Shown in pieces: positions 8,353-16,457 of a stretch of DNA of 64,000 nt. The notes under the pieces are model-generated. The model did not search any database and was not told the DNA's origin. It saw only the letters and a list, made by a program, of their open reading frames with translations. Source of the stretch: an uncultured Alphaproteobacteria bacterium (GTDB lineage: Bacteria > Pseudomonadota > Alphaproteobacteria > RF32 > CAG-239). Made by a program: the position numbers and the translations under genes. The first letter of the stretch is position 1. Every line of letters starts with the position of its first letter. The stretch is from positions 76,959 to 140,958 of the forward strand of contig CAKQNT010000002.1 of NCBI GenBank assembly GCA_934255405.1, written 5' to 3'.

Positions 8353-9450
8353 TTAGTCAAAGAGACCTCTCATTATGGCGAGCACGTGCAGCGGAGCAAA
8401 GCACTCACCAAACGCATCACGAATCAGCTTATCACTTGCCCACTCGGGAATGGGATAATCGTCCGGCAATCCAGTTACACGCAATAATTCAAGTACCGTC
8501 AAAGGTCTTGCATCACTGTATGTCCCGTCTGGAAGCAGTCTTCCCGGATGACAATTGCAAAAGCCTGAAACTCCCTTAGAGTCGCAGAGTATCGTATTGC
8601 ATGGTTCATCCCATGCTTTACGTTGAAAACTGCAACGAAATCGGGCTTTACTCGGACTGCCGTCAACGTTAACAGGCTTCCAAACCAAGTTGTCATGAGC
8701 AGAACAACCGGTTGGCGTATGTTTCATAACCTCGATTTGAGGTAATGCCCACATAGGTGCAACGTGATACTTCAGATTACTTCTTTGCCCACATTCAAGC
8801 GATGGAAGGTCTCCGATGGCATCTTGCAGGGTAAGAACTTCATCAAAAGGCTTAGGCAACTCCCATGCTTTAGCTTTACGAGCTAAAATGACAGCTCTTC
8901 TGCGGTTTTGAGGAACGAAAAAATTTGCTGCATTTTGTACACCATGATGTACGATGTAGCCCATTTTTCTAAGTTCTTCAACGATGTATTCTCCAACGAT
9001 ACGACCGTCATCCAGTTTAACTGTTAACATCTGTGGAACATTCTCAATGAGAATCCACTCAGGAACTGTGTACTTGATAAACTCAAGCGTCGGCTCAAAG
9101 AGATGTCCACGCTTATCAGACGGGTTACGCCTAGAATTCGACAAAGTATAACTTTGACACGGAGGACTAGCCATCTCTCCAGTACAACCTTTTTCTTTAT
9201 GCAGTCGTACGAGCTTTTTGAAAGTCTTTTTCTCCAAAATATCTCCGCATACTACATCGCATTCTGGATAAATTTCTTTAGCCCATTTAGCTCTTTGAGG
9301 TACAATTTCATTGCCTACAGCACAGACTAAGCCTACGTTGTCTTTCAAATAGTATTCACCAATACCACACGATTTAAACAGTGAGGTATAATATATCGGT
9401 TCTTTCGGTTTTTTGAAATCCCCGATTATTCTCTTTATATAATTTTGCAT
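8353..9450 (-). CDS. DNA (cytosine-5) methyltransferase
   Basis: 365 residues from ATG 9450, which has GGAG upstream; ATG 9507 would add 19 residues and lacks a ribosome site. Motifs are in canonical order: I-like SLFKSCGIGE, IV ASPPCQSYTLS with the catalytic Cys, VI ENVPQM, VIII QNRRRAVILAR, a target-recognition region, then IX RPLTVLELLRVTGLP and X DAFGECFAPL. It methylates cytosine at C5 in a specific DNA sequence. No restriction endonuclease is next to it, so it appears as an orphan methylase at the island's right end, perhaps for self-protection or anti-restriction. Confidence 0.93.
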   Translation of the reverse strand: MQNYIKRIIGDFKKPKEPIYYTSLFKSCGIGEYYLKDNVGLVCAVGNEIVPQRAKWAKEIYPECDVVCGDILEKKTFKKLVRLHKEKGCTGEMASPPCQSYTLSNSRRNPSDKRGHLFEPTLEFIKYTVPEWILIENVPQMLTVKLDDGRIVGEYIVEELRKMGYIVHHGVQNAANFFVPQNRRRAVILARKAKAWELPKPFDEVLTLQDAIGDLPSLECGQRSNLKYHVAPMWALPQIEVMKHTPTGCSAHDNLVWKPVNVDGSPSKARFRCSFQRKAWDEPCNTILCDSKGVSGFCNCHPGRLLPDGTYSDARPLTVLELLRVTGLPDDYPIPEWASDKLIRDAFGECFAPLHVLAIMRGLFD

Positions 9451-9813
9451 ATTGCAAAAACTCCATAAAATATTATTTTTATAAAAATTAGAGTTGGGTA
9501 TCCTCATACCCGCAGAGCAAATTTTTTTGCTCTTATAAGGAGGAACTGTTTAAAATCAGGGCTTTTAAAATTTTTTTTAAAAATTTGGTATGTATATAGA
9601 TTAACCATTTGAATCTACGAAAGAAAAAATTACATTTTTAAAACCATATTTTTTGCACGACGTTGAATAAAAACGTGTACATTTTGTAAAATTCGCCTTA
9701 TAATATATTTAAAGATTTAAGTGCGATGCATACTGTGATGCTTTTGGTTGAAATCAGAGGTAAGCAAAATGCAAAAGCAAGTAAAATCAATACTTTTATA
9801 AAAAATGGAGTGG
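9451..9813. other. Right end of island 1, non-coding
   Basis: AT-rich. It holds a palindrome at 9513-9532 (AGAGCAAA...TTTGCTCT), the 9722-9741 repeats and no supported gene. Confidence 0.6.
9722..9741 (+). repeat. Short direct repeats, candidate integrase arm sites (right)
   Basis: TGCGATGC (9722) and TGTGATGC (9734) are 12 bp apart, the same unit and spacing as at 1884/1896. They lie about 75 bp inside the right attachment site. A relic of a duplicated integrase 5' end is the alternative. Confidence 0.4.
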
Positions 9814-9831
9814 ATCCCTTCGCCCGCTCCA
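9814..9831 (+). other. Attachment site copy 2
   Basis: An exact 18-bp copy of the tRNA-Gly 3' end (see 1720-1737). It is followed by a tRNA-type terminator. Confidence 0.85.
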
Positions 9832-9836
9832 TTTTT

Positions 9837-9861
9837 AAGCCTCCTTTAGGGAGGCTTTTTT
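9837..9861 (+). terminator. tRNA-type terminator, copy 2
   Basis: AAGCCTCC with GGAGGCTT around a 5-nt loop, then T-run. It is identical to the terminator at 10688-10712. Confidence 0.8.
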
Positions 9862-9900
9862 TGTATTGTTTAAAGTTTGATTGATGCTTATCGGTCAAAC

Positions 9901-9940
9901 AAAAAACCATTGCCAATGATTAAATTAGCAATGGTTTTTT
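9901..9940. terminator. Bidirectional terminator
   Basis: Perfect 13-bp arms AAAAAACCATTGC and GCAATGGTTTTTT with a 14-nt loop give T-runs on both strands. It serves the minus-strand gene ending at 9966. Confidence 0.8.
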
Positions 9941-9965
9941 TATGATTATAAGTTGTAACTAAGCA

Positions 9966-10499
9966 TTATCTGCCGTTATTCTTCCAGTTCAAGAAGGCAT
10001 TATCAAATGCTCCTTTCTTCTTCTGCTCTTGCTCATAAACATAGTCCAGTGCCGCGAAGACCACATTCTCAGTACCTTCAGGTACATATTCATTAAAAGT
10101 TTCAGCAAGATTAGGGGCTTTTTCTGCTAATACTTTGCCCATCTTTTCAGGTTTACTAACAGCGTCTTCGGCGTCCATTGGATAGGAGCGTTTTTGTTGT
10201 TTGCTACTATTAAAATTGCCAATAATGACGTTCAATTCACCATTTTTCGATTGATTGTCTACGGTTGTTTCGAAATGTAAATAATCATCACCTCTGACTA
10301 AAACAACATCAAAACCTGGGTTTTTGTATCTCTGACTTTCTGGGTACTCAGCTACAATGACATTTGTTCCATCTTTGTGTCTATAGGAAGTGCTTCCGCT
10401 GGGGCCGCGACCTCGCTTTACATCAATACTTTTGCGAAATTGCTTTTCTTTATTGTTTAATTCTCCAACAGCAACAATATTATCTAAAACACGTTTCAT
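9966..10499 (-). CDS. Unrecognised 177-residue protein of element 2
   Basis: I do not recognise this protein. It starts at an ATG with a strong site (TTAGGAGAAAGATT). It is soluble and charged: a Lys/Arg-rich N-terminus with GRGPSGSTSYRHKDGTN, a central strand-rich part (FDVVLVRGDDYLHFETTV), and an acidic then Lys-rich helical C-terminus. There is no signal peptide or membrane segment. It is the only gene of the tandem element, has its own bidirectional terminator, and sits in an AT-rich upstream region. A cargo or accessory role is all that can be said. Confidence 0.65.
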   Translation of the reverse strand: MKRVLDNIVAVGELNNKEKQFRKSIDVKRGRGPSGSTSYRHKDGTNVIVAEYPESQRYKNPGFDVVLVRGDDYLHFETTVDNQSKNGELNVIIGNFNSSKQQKRSYPMDAEDAVSKPEKMGKVLAEKAPNLAETFNEYVPEGTENVVFAALDYVYEQEQKKKGAFDNAFLNWKNNGR

Positions 10500-10650
10500 A
10501 ATCTTTCTCCTAATTGTTAATGTGTTAAATCCTATTGTTCATTTTACCCCCCCATTTTTTGTCAAGAATTTTCGCAAATTTTTTAAATTTTATTTCAAAT
10601 TGTTATGATTACTGCTGTTAGCTGTGTATCTAAAATTTTACCATGATTGG

Positions 10651-10682
10651 TGTCGAAGGGGCAAATTACTTTGCCCGCTCCA
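10651..10682 (+). other. Degenerate attachment site copy 3
   Basis: It begins TGTCGA and ends GCCCGCTCCA, like the T-arm and acceptor end of tRNA-Gly, but with about eight mismatches in 32 positions. It marks the outer right end of the tandem insertions. Confidence 0.6.
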
Positions 10683-10687
10683 TTTTT

Positions 10688-10712
10688 AAGCCTCCTTTAG
10701 GGAGGCTTTTTT
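10688..10712 (+). terminator. tRNA-type terminator, copy 3
   Basis: Same stem-loop as at 9837-9861. It abuts the stop codon of the convergent chromate-transporter gene. Confidence 0.75.
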
Positions 10713-10720
10713 GTGTTTAT

Positions 10721-11239
10721 TTATAATTTTAGCACGATGCCAATTAGGGCTGAGAGGCAAAGATATAGTATCGGGCTTTTTTTCCAAAAGTGAATGGCCG
10801 CTAAAAACGCGATGAAGACAATTCCGGACAGCAAATCGGTGAGAGACAGCTGGGCAATTTGCAATCCGGCAAACAATATAAGAGCTAAAACTGCCGGTCT
10901 GATGCCGGATAGCACAGTCTGAACGCGGTGGTTGCATTGATATTTGTCCATCAGTTTGGCAACCATGATGATAACAATCACTGAGGGGCTGACTAATCCG
11001 AGAGTGGCAATGATTGCGCCCAAGATTCCGCCGGCATTAAAACCGGCATAGGTGGACATATTTACTCCCAGTGGTCCTGGGGTGGATTCGGCAATGGCAA
11101 TCATATCTGCCAGTTCTTTGGTGGTGAACCAGCCATAAGTTGCCGACAAATCAAATAAAAACGGCACGGTGACCAGTCCGCCGCCGATGGCAAATAGTCC
11201 GATTTTGAAAAATTCATAAAAAAGTTGCAAATATATCAT
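10721..11239 (-). CDS. Chromate transporter family protein, second half-subunit
   Basis: 172 residues with about five or six hydrophobic segments. The family motif FKIGLFAIGGGLVTVPFL lies near the start, then ESTPGPLGVNMSTYAGF, typical of the Chromate_transp domain. Short single-domain members act as pairs, and its upstream neighbour is the other half, overlapping it by 4 bp (ATGA). ChrA proteins expel chromate in exchange for protons; many homologues have an untested substrate. The gene ends next to the tRNA-Gly element boundary. Confidence 0.88.
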   Translation of the reverse strand: MIYLQLFYEFFKIGLFAIGGGLVTVPFLFDLSATYGWFTTKELADMIAIAESTPGPLGVNMSTYAGFNAGGILGAIIATLGLVSPSVIVIIMVAKLMDKYQCNHRVQTVLSGIRPAVLALILFAGLQIAQLSLTDLLSGIVFIAFLAAIHFWKKSPILYLCLSALIGIVLKL

Positions 11240-11778
11240 TGTTTGCGTCTCCGAAATTCTTCACAAATCAGTGCGGCGGCAGCGGCAATCAGAACAATCC
11301 AAACCGCGCTAAAGTTTAAGCCGACTAACAGTAATAAAGCACAGGCAAAAATCGCCAGACTTTGGTAGCCTTTGACATTCTTTTTCCAAAGCCCGTACAC
11401 AATATCGGTAATTAGGGCTACAACGCAAATGCGAATTCCGGCAAAAGCATACGCAACATAGCGCTCGTGCATGAATCTGCTTAGGGCGGCGGCAATCATT
11501 ATAATGATAAGCAAAGATGGAAGAATTATCCCAAGGGTGGAAAAAATCGCGCCCCAAATGCCTTTTTGCCGATAACCGATAAAAGTGGCAACGTTTACGG
11601 CGATAACTCCGGGGGTGCATTGCCCGATAGAATATAAATCCAGCAATTCTTCTTCGCTAAGGAAGCCGCGCTTATGAACAACCTCGCTTTGCAACAGCGG
11701 CAGCATGGCATAGCCGCCGCCAAAGGTGAAAAGACCAATCTTAAAAAACAGTATAGTCAGTTCTAATAAATCTCGCAT
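11236..11778 (-). CDS. Chromate transporter family protein, first half-subunit
   Basis: 180 residues, the paired half of the split transporter. FFKIGLFTFGGGYAMLPL and GQCTPGVIAVNVATFIGY are the two conserved domain motifs, each preceding hydrophobic helices. Translation of the second half probably couples through the 4-bp overlap. It is transcribed divergently from the transhydrogenase operon; the shared spacer is about 80 bp. Substrate is not proven by sequence. Confidence 0.88.
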   Translation of the reverse strand: MRDLLELTILFFKIGLFTFGGGYAMLPLLQSEVVHKRGFLSEEELLDLYSIGQCTPGVIAVNVATFIGYRQKGIWGAIFSTLGIILPSLLIIIMIAAALSRFMHERYVAYAFAGIRICVVALITDIVYGLWKKNVKGYQSLAIFACALLLLVGLNFSAVWIVLIAAAAALICEEFRRRKQ

Positions 11779-11861
11779 AATTTTTTGCTTCAGCCTGTTA
11801 AATACAATCGGTGAGATTATATAGTTTTTAGTTTTACATAAGGTTAAGATTGGAAAGCAAA

Positions 11862-12983
11862 ATGACCATTGCGGTTTTGAAAGAGCGCACTAAAGGCGAA
11901 AACCGAGTTGCGGTGTCGCCGAATCTGGTTGGCAGGTATGCTGATATCGGGCAAAAAATAAGAATTGAAAAATCTGCCGGAGCGGCGGCGGAATTTGCTG
12001 ACGAGGAATATATTAAGGCCGGAGCAGTTATTTGCCGGACGCCGGCAGAAACAGTGCAGGGGGCGGAGATAATTTTGAAAGTGCAGGCGCCGTTGCCGGA
12101 AGAAGAAAAATTTTTGGGCGCCAAACCGATAGTTGTTGCCGATTTTGTGAATGCGGAGCGAGAGCAGCGTCTGTATAATTTGGCAAAAACGGGGATTTGT
12201 GGGTTTGCGCTGAATTATATTCCGCGAATTTCAAGAGCACAGAGCATGGATATATTGTCTTCACAAAGCAATTTGGCAGGTTATAAGGCGGTGCTTGCGG
12301 CGATGAATTTGCTGCCAAAAGCGGCACCGTTGTTGATGACAGCGGCCGGAACAGTGGCTCCGGCCAGAGTCTTGGTGCTGGGCGCCGGAGTGGCAGGATT
12401 GCAAGCGGTGGCTACCGCGCGGCGGATCGGGGCAGTGGTTTATGCCTCGGATATTAGGCCTGATGTGCGAGAACAAATAGAATCTTTAGGGGGTAAATTT
12501 GTAGAAATTAAACGAGATAAAAAACTTAAGACCAAAGGAGGATATGTGCAATCGGCTTCGGCAGAGTATTTGCAACGGCAAAGAACAGTGATTGCCGAGC
12601 TGCTGCACAGTATTGATGTGGTGATTGCAACAGCCTTTGTTGCCGGAAAGCCAGCTCCACAGCTGATTGATGCGGAAATGCTCAAGCAAATGCCTTTGGG
12701 GTCGGTGGTTGTGGATATGGCGGCGGCGGCCGGCGGAAATGTTGAAGGAAGTGTCGACGGAAAAATTATAACCAGTGGAAATGTAAAAATTGTCGGTAAC
12801 GGAAATTTGGCCTCAATGGTGCCAAACTCGGCCAGCCGGCTGTATGCCGGAAATGTGTTTAATTTTTTGGCCTCTCAGTATGACAGCGCTACCGGAAAAA
12901 TCAATTTTAATTATGCAGACGAGATTGTTAAGAGTACCTGTATTATGCAGGGAGGAAAGCTATTGTTGAAGGAGGGCAAATAA
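11862..12983 (+). CDS. pntAA: NAD(P) transhydrogenase subunit alpha, domain I
   Basis: 373 residues from ATG 11862, which has GGAAAG at 4 nt; a TTG at 11850 is less likely. It is the cytosolic NAD(H)-binding domain of the proton-pumping transhydrogenase that passes hydride between NADH and NADP+. Seen: start MTIAVLKERTKGENRVAVSP, the RAQSMDILSSQSNLAGYKAV loop, and the Rossmann motif VLVLGAGVAGLQAVATARR near residue 170. A second hallmark is GNGNLASMVPNSASRLY. The stop overlaps the next start (TAATG). The three-gene split of the enzyme is common in alphaproteobacteria. Confidence 0.96.
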   Translation: MTIAVLKERTKGENRVAVSPNLVGRYADIGQKIRIEKSAGAAAEFADEEYIKAGAVICRTPAETVQGAEIILKVQAPLPEEEKFLGAKPIVVADFVNAEREQRLYNLAKTGICGFALNYIPRISRAQSMDILSSQSNLAGYKAVLAAMNLLPKAAPLLMTAAGTVAPARVLVLGAGVAGLQAVATARRIGAVVYASDIRPDVREQIESLGGKFVEIKRDKKLKTKGGYVQSASAEYLQRQRTVIAELLHSIDVVIATAFVAGKPAPQLIDAEMLKQMPLGSVVVDMAAAAGGNVEGSVDGKIITSGNVKIVGNGNLASMVPNSASRLYAGNVFNFLASQYDSATGKINFNYADEIVKSTCIMQGGKLLLKEGK

Positions 12984-13267
12984 TGGAGTTTTGGTATTTG
13001 CTGACAGTTTTTGTGCTGGCCTGTTTTGTTGGGTATTTTGTTGTATGGGGAGTTACTCCGGCGCTGCATTCACCCTTGATGAGCGTGTCTAATGCGATTT
13101 CTGGCATTATCATAATAGGAGCATTGATTGCGGTGGATAATTCCGTGGCGGAGTTGTCTAAAATATTGGGCTTTGCCGCGGTGTTTTTGGCGGCAATAAA
13201 TATATTCGGCGGCTTTGCGGTGACGCATCGAATGCTGTTGATGTTTAGGAAAAAGGAGAAAAAATAA
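12983..13267 (+). CDS. pntAB: NAD(P) transhydrogenase subunit alpha, membrane part
   Basis: 94 residues with three transmembrane helices (about 3-22, 35-55, 60-82), the membrane domain II segment of the alpha chain. Conserved motifs are TPALHSPLMSVSNAISGI and FGGFAVTHRML. It overlaps pntAA and pntB by one base on each side, so the three are translated together. It forms part of the proton channel. Confidence 0.95.
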   Translation: MEFWYLLTVFVLACFVGYFVVWGVTPALHSPLMSVSNAISGIIIIGALIAVDNSVAELSKILGFAAVFLAAINIFGGFAVTHRMLLMFRKKEKK

Positions 13268-14631
13268 TGACGGATTTTCTCTTTTTGGCATATCTGTTAT
13301 CGGGGATATTGTTTATCTTGTCTATCCGCGGTTTGGCATCGCCGCAGACTGCCAGACGAGGCAACCTGCTGGGAATGTCCGGTATGGTGTTGGCTATTGC
13401 GGCAACGGTCTATTCTCCGTTGGTGGAAAATGAATTTTGGGCGTATGTGGTTATTGTGGTGGGGGCTGCGGTTGGAATCTATAGCGCTGCACGGGTCAAA
13501 ATAGCCGCTCTGCCGCAAATGATTGCGGTGTTTAACGGAGTGGGCGGTTTGGCGGCTGCGCTGATTGCAGTGGCGGAAATAATATCGGGCTCGGAAGCAT
13601 ATATTGACAATATTGTCGGGTTGGTGGTGGGAATGGCGGCGTTTTCCGGCTCAATGCTGGCGTTTGCCAAGCTACAGGGGATTGTATCGCCTCGGGTGAT
13701 TGCGTTTCGGGGACAGTGTCTGGTTAATTTGGTATTGGCAACAATAGTAATCTGCTTGTGTATTCATTTTGTGATAAACGGCAACAAGGTTGTCTTTTAT
13801 TGGATTGCCGCTTTAATGCTGGTGTTGGGTTTTTTGCTGGTGCTGCCAATCGGCGGCGCCGATATGCCGGTGGTGATATCGGTGCTTAATTCTTATTCCG
13901 GATGGGCGGCAGTGGGAATCGGTTTTTCGTTTCATAATGTGTTGCTGATTATTGTAGGAGCAATTGTCGGTGCCAGCGGGGCTATATTATCTTATATTAT
14001 GGTAAAGGCGATGAACCGCTCTCTGCTCAATGTGATGCTGGGCGGAATTGGCAGAACAGCCGCGGCAAAAACAGATAATGCGGCACTGCAAAAAACAGCT
14101 AAAGTCGGTAGTCCGGCAGACGCGGCCTATGTTATGGAAAATGCCAATAAAGTGATTGTTGTTCCGGGGTATGGAATGGCAGTGGCGCAGGCGCAGCACA
14201 TCTTGAAAGAAATGGCCGATGACTTGCGCATGTTATACGGCGTTGAGGTGAAATTTGCGGTTCATCCGGTGGCAGGGCGTATGCCGGGGCATATGAATGT
14301 ATTGCTGGCGGAAGCAAATGTTCCGTATGAAGATGTATTTGGGCTGGAGGATGTTAACCATGAGTTTGCTACCGCCGATGTGGCTTATGTTATCGGGGCG
14401 AATGATATTACCAATCCTCTGGCAAAAAATGATTCTTCTTCACCAATATACGGAATGCCGATTTTGGAAGTGGAAAAGGCCAAAGTTGTATTTTTTGTTA
14501 AAAGGTCTTTAGGAAAAGGTTATTCGGGAGTTGAGAATCCGTTGTTTTTTGCGGATAATACGATTATGCTGTATGGAGATGCTAAAAAAATCACTGAGGA
14601 TATTGTGAAAACTTTGGAAAAAAATAAATGA
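13267..14631 (+). CDS. pntB: NAD(P) transhydrogenase subunit beta
   Basis: 454 residues. The N-terminal half has about nine membrane helices completing the proton channel. The C-terminal third is the NADP(H)-binding domain III, with VIVVPGYGMAVAQAQH, HPVAGRMPGHMNVLLAEA, GANDITNPLAKNDSSSPIYG and the closing VKRSLGKGYSGVENPLF. It supplies NADPH at the expense of the proton gradient, or runs in reverse. It ends in a 4-bp ATGA overlap with the methyltransferase gene. Confidence 0.96.
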   Translation: MTDFLFLAYLLSGILFILSIRGLASPQTARRGNLLGMSGMVLAIAATVYSPLVENEFWAYVVIVVGAAVGIYSAARVKIAALPQMIAVFNGVGGLAAALIAVAEIISGSEAYIDNIVGLVVGMAAFSGSMLAFAKLQGIVSPRVIAFRGQCLVNLVLATIVICLCIHFVINGNKVVFYWIAALMLVLGFLLVLPIGGADMPVVISVLNSYSGWAAVGIGFSFHNVLLIIVGAIVGASGAILSYIMVKAMNRSLLNVMLGGIGRTAAAKTDNAALQKTAKVGSPADAAYVMENANKVIVVPGYGMAVAQAQHILKEMADDLRMLYGVEVKFAVHPVAGRMPGHMNVLLAEANVPYEDVFGLEDVNHEFATADVAYVIGANDITNPLAKNDSSSPIYGMPILEVEKAKVVFFVKRSLGKGYSGVENPLFFADNTIMLYGDAKKITEDIVKTLEKNK

Positions 14632-15083
14632 ACTGCTGTAACTACAAATCGCCTTTCGGTTCTATCATCTTGCAGGAAGAGAATGGCGTGTTGACAATGG
14701 TAAAATTTGGGCACTGCAGCGAGCAGGGAGAATCGGCATTGTTGCAGGAAACCAGCCGCCAGTTGGATGAATATTTTTCCGGAAAGAGAAAAGAATTTGA
14801 TTTACCGCACAAGGCAGAGGGAACGCTTTTTCAGCAGAAAGTTTGGCAGGCACTGCAACAAATTCCATACGGAACGACAGTATGTTATAAAGATATTGCC
14901 GAGGCTATCGGCAGCTCTAAGGCTTGTCGGGCGGTGGGAATGGCGAACCACAATAATCCGATATGCATTATTGTGCCGTGTCATCGGGTTATCGGTGCCA
15001 ACGGAAGTTTGGTCGGTTATGCCGAAGGGCCGGATGTTAAGCAGAAACTGTTGGAGCTTGAGGCTGAATACGCCCGGATTTAG
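14628..15083 (+). CDS. ogt: Methylated-DNA-[protein]-cysteine S-methyltransferase
   Basis: 151 residues. It removes O6-alkyl groups from guanine onto its own cysteine. The acceptor is in IIVPCHRVIGANGSLVGYAEG near residue 115. The preceding helix-turn-helix, VWQALQQIPYGTTVCYKDIA and SKACRAVGMANHNNP, binds the DNA minor groove. It is coupled to pntB through ATGA, and its last four bases overlap convergently with hydF. The symbol could equally be an Ada-like C-terminal domain; no Ada N-terminal domain is present. Confidence 0.93.
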   Translation: MNCCNYKSPFGSIILQEENGVLTMVKFGHCSEQGESALLQETSRQLDEYFSGKRKEFDLPHKAEGTLFQQKVWQALQQIPYGTTVCYKDIAEAIGSSKACRAVGMANHNNPICIIVPCHRVIGANGSLVGYAEGPDVKQKLLELEAEYARI

Positions 15084-16297
15084 GCATTAGGCAACAGCGG
15101 TTTGATGGTGCGCTCCAACACTCCCTGAGTTTTGGAGATGGCAATGCCATAATTGGTGATAGGTACGCCGCGTCGTATACATTCATGCAGCCGACGAAGC
15201 ATTTCCATACGATTCAACATGCAAGCTCCGCAATGGATAACCAATTTGTATTGCTCCAAATCATCGGGAAAATCACTGCCTTGGCAAAAAGAAAATTGTA
15301 AGTCTTTTCCGGTATATTTTTTGAGCCAATTAGGAAGTTTTACCTTGCCAATATCATCGGAAAGAGAATGATGAGAACAGGCTTCGGCAATCAGCACTTT
15401 GTCGCCATCGGCAAGTTGGTCGATGGTTGAGGCGCCCTGATACAAGATATCTAAGTCGCCCTTGTTGCGGGCAAATAAAATTGAAAAAGTTGTTAGGGGA
15501 ATATCTTGAGGAACGATGGGGGCAACTTTCATTATGGCTTGAGAATCCGTAATTATAAGCGTTGGTCGACGTTTGAGTTCCTGAAGAATTTCGGCCAGCT
15601 CGCTGTCTTTGACCACGATAGCCTTGGCGCTGCAGTCCAGAGCCTCGCGCAGGACTTGTACTTGAGGTAAAATAAGACGGCCTTTGGGCGCAGAAAAATC
15701 GATTGGTACCACCAGTACGATGATATCTTGCGGCTTGAATAAATCTCCGGCCAACAAAGTATCTTTTTTGAGTTCTGCCGGCGCCAGAGAAATTATGAGC
15801 TTTTTGACTTCTTCAATGTTGCTGCCGGTTTGGGCAGAAACGTTGGTGAATGCAATATCTCTGTGTTTCAGCCATTGTATATCTTCCGCACAAGGAGAGT
15901 AAATATCAGTTTTATTAAAAACTGCCGCAAAGGGAATGTTTAATTTCTGCAGTTCTTCAATAATTTGTTTATCGGTGTCTTGTAAACCGTCTGCGCCGAT
16001 GACCATTAGGGCGATATCAGAACGGAACAAAACTTTGCGAGTGGCTTTTATGCGCTGTTTGCCAAGAGAACCTTCGTCATCCAGTCCGGCGGTGTCATAA
16101 AAAGTTACCGGCCCTAATGGTAAAAGCTCGTATGGTTTGGCAACGGCGTCGGTGGTGGTGCCGGCTTGGTCAGAAACAATGGCAATTTCTTGTCCGCATA
16201 AGGCGTTAATCAATGATGATTTTCCGGCATTGCGGCGGCCGACAATGCTGATAATTGTTCTCAGCGCGCGGGGAGTGGCAGCAGCGTTATCACTCAT
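15080..16297 (-). CDS. hydF: [FeFe]-hydrogenase H-cluster maturation GTPase HydF
   Basis: 405 residues. N-terminal GTPase: G1 GRRNAGKSSLI, G2/G3 GTTTDAV and DTAGLDD, G4 NKTD. A dimerisation middle region follows. The C-terminal cluster-binding pattern CSH then HCGAC fits CxHx46CxxC, within the CxHx(46-53)CxxC rule for HydF. HydF is the scaffold on which HydE and HydG build the di-iron subcluster before transfer to the hydrogenase. None of HydE, HydG or HydA is in the window. The gene implies anaerobic hydrogen metabolism, which is uncommon in alphaproteobacteria. Confidence 0.93.
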   Translation of the reverse strand: MSDNAAATPRALRTIISIVGRRNAGKSSLINALCGQEIAIVSDQAGTTTDAVAKPYELLPLGPVTFYDTAGLDDEGSLGKQRIKATRKVLFRSDIALMVIGADGLQDTDKQIIEELQKLNIPFAAVFNKTDIYSPCAEDIQWLKHRDIAFTNVSAQTGSNIEEVKKLIISLAPAELKKDTLLAGDLFKPQDIIVLVVPIDFSAPKGRLILPQVQVLREALDCSAKAIVVKDSELAEILQELKRRPTLIITDSQAIMKVAPIVPQDIPLTTFSILFARNKGDLDILYQGASTIDQLADGDKVLIAEACSHHSLSDDIGKVKLPNWLKKYTGKDLQFSFCQGSDFPDDLEQYKLVIHCGACMLNRMEMLRRLHECIRRGVPITNYGIAISKTQGVLERTIKPLLPNA

Positions 16298-16457
16298 TTT
16301 AGGTTTCTCCGATTGTTATTTGCTTGTTGGTAATTATTTTTATTAAAATCTGTTGTTAAATCAAGTTAAAATTATGTTTTTTGCTATTTTGAAATATAGA
16401 AAATTTTAAGATTTTTTATTTAAAATAACGGCGTTTAGGAATTATGGGAATAAAAGA

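Larger units (their letters stand above)
1720..9831 (+). mobile_element. Integrated genomic island 1 at tRNA-Gly
   Basis: An 8.1-kb AT-rich block bounded by an exact 18-bp direct repeat of the tRNA 3' end. It contains, left to right, an integrase remnant, a broken two-gene ATPase module, an HUH-like protein, an HTH-Fic protein and a C5 methyltransferase. The integrase and both ATPase-module genes are damaged, so the island is probably immobile by itself. Boundaries are seen directly; mechanism is inferred. Confidence 0.8.
9814..10682 (+). mobile_element. Small tandem element 2 at tRNA-Gly
   Basis: About 0.85 kb between attachment copies 2 and 3. A 40-bp stretch (from the end of the tRNA copy through the terminator) is identical at 9822-9861 and 10673-10712. 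It carries one gene and no integrase, so it may be a satellite or the remnant of an older insertion. Confidence 0.6.

Noticed and set aside
8268..8579. 103-codon plus-strand frame
   Set aside because: Antisense to the methyltransferase C-terminus and its terminator.
9698..9916. 72-codon minus-strand frame
   Set aside because: It crosses the attachment site and terminator of island 1; artefact.
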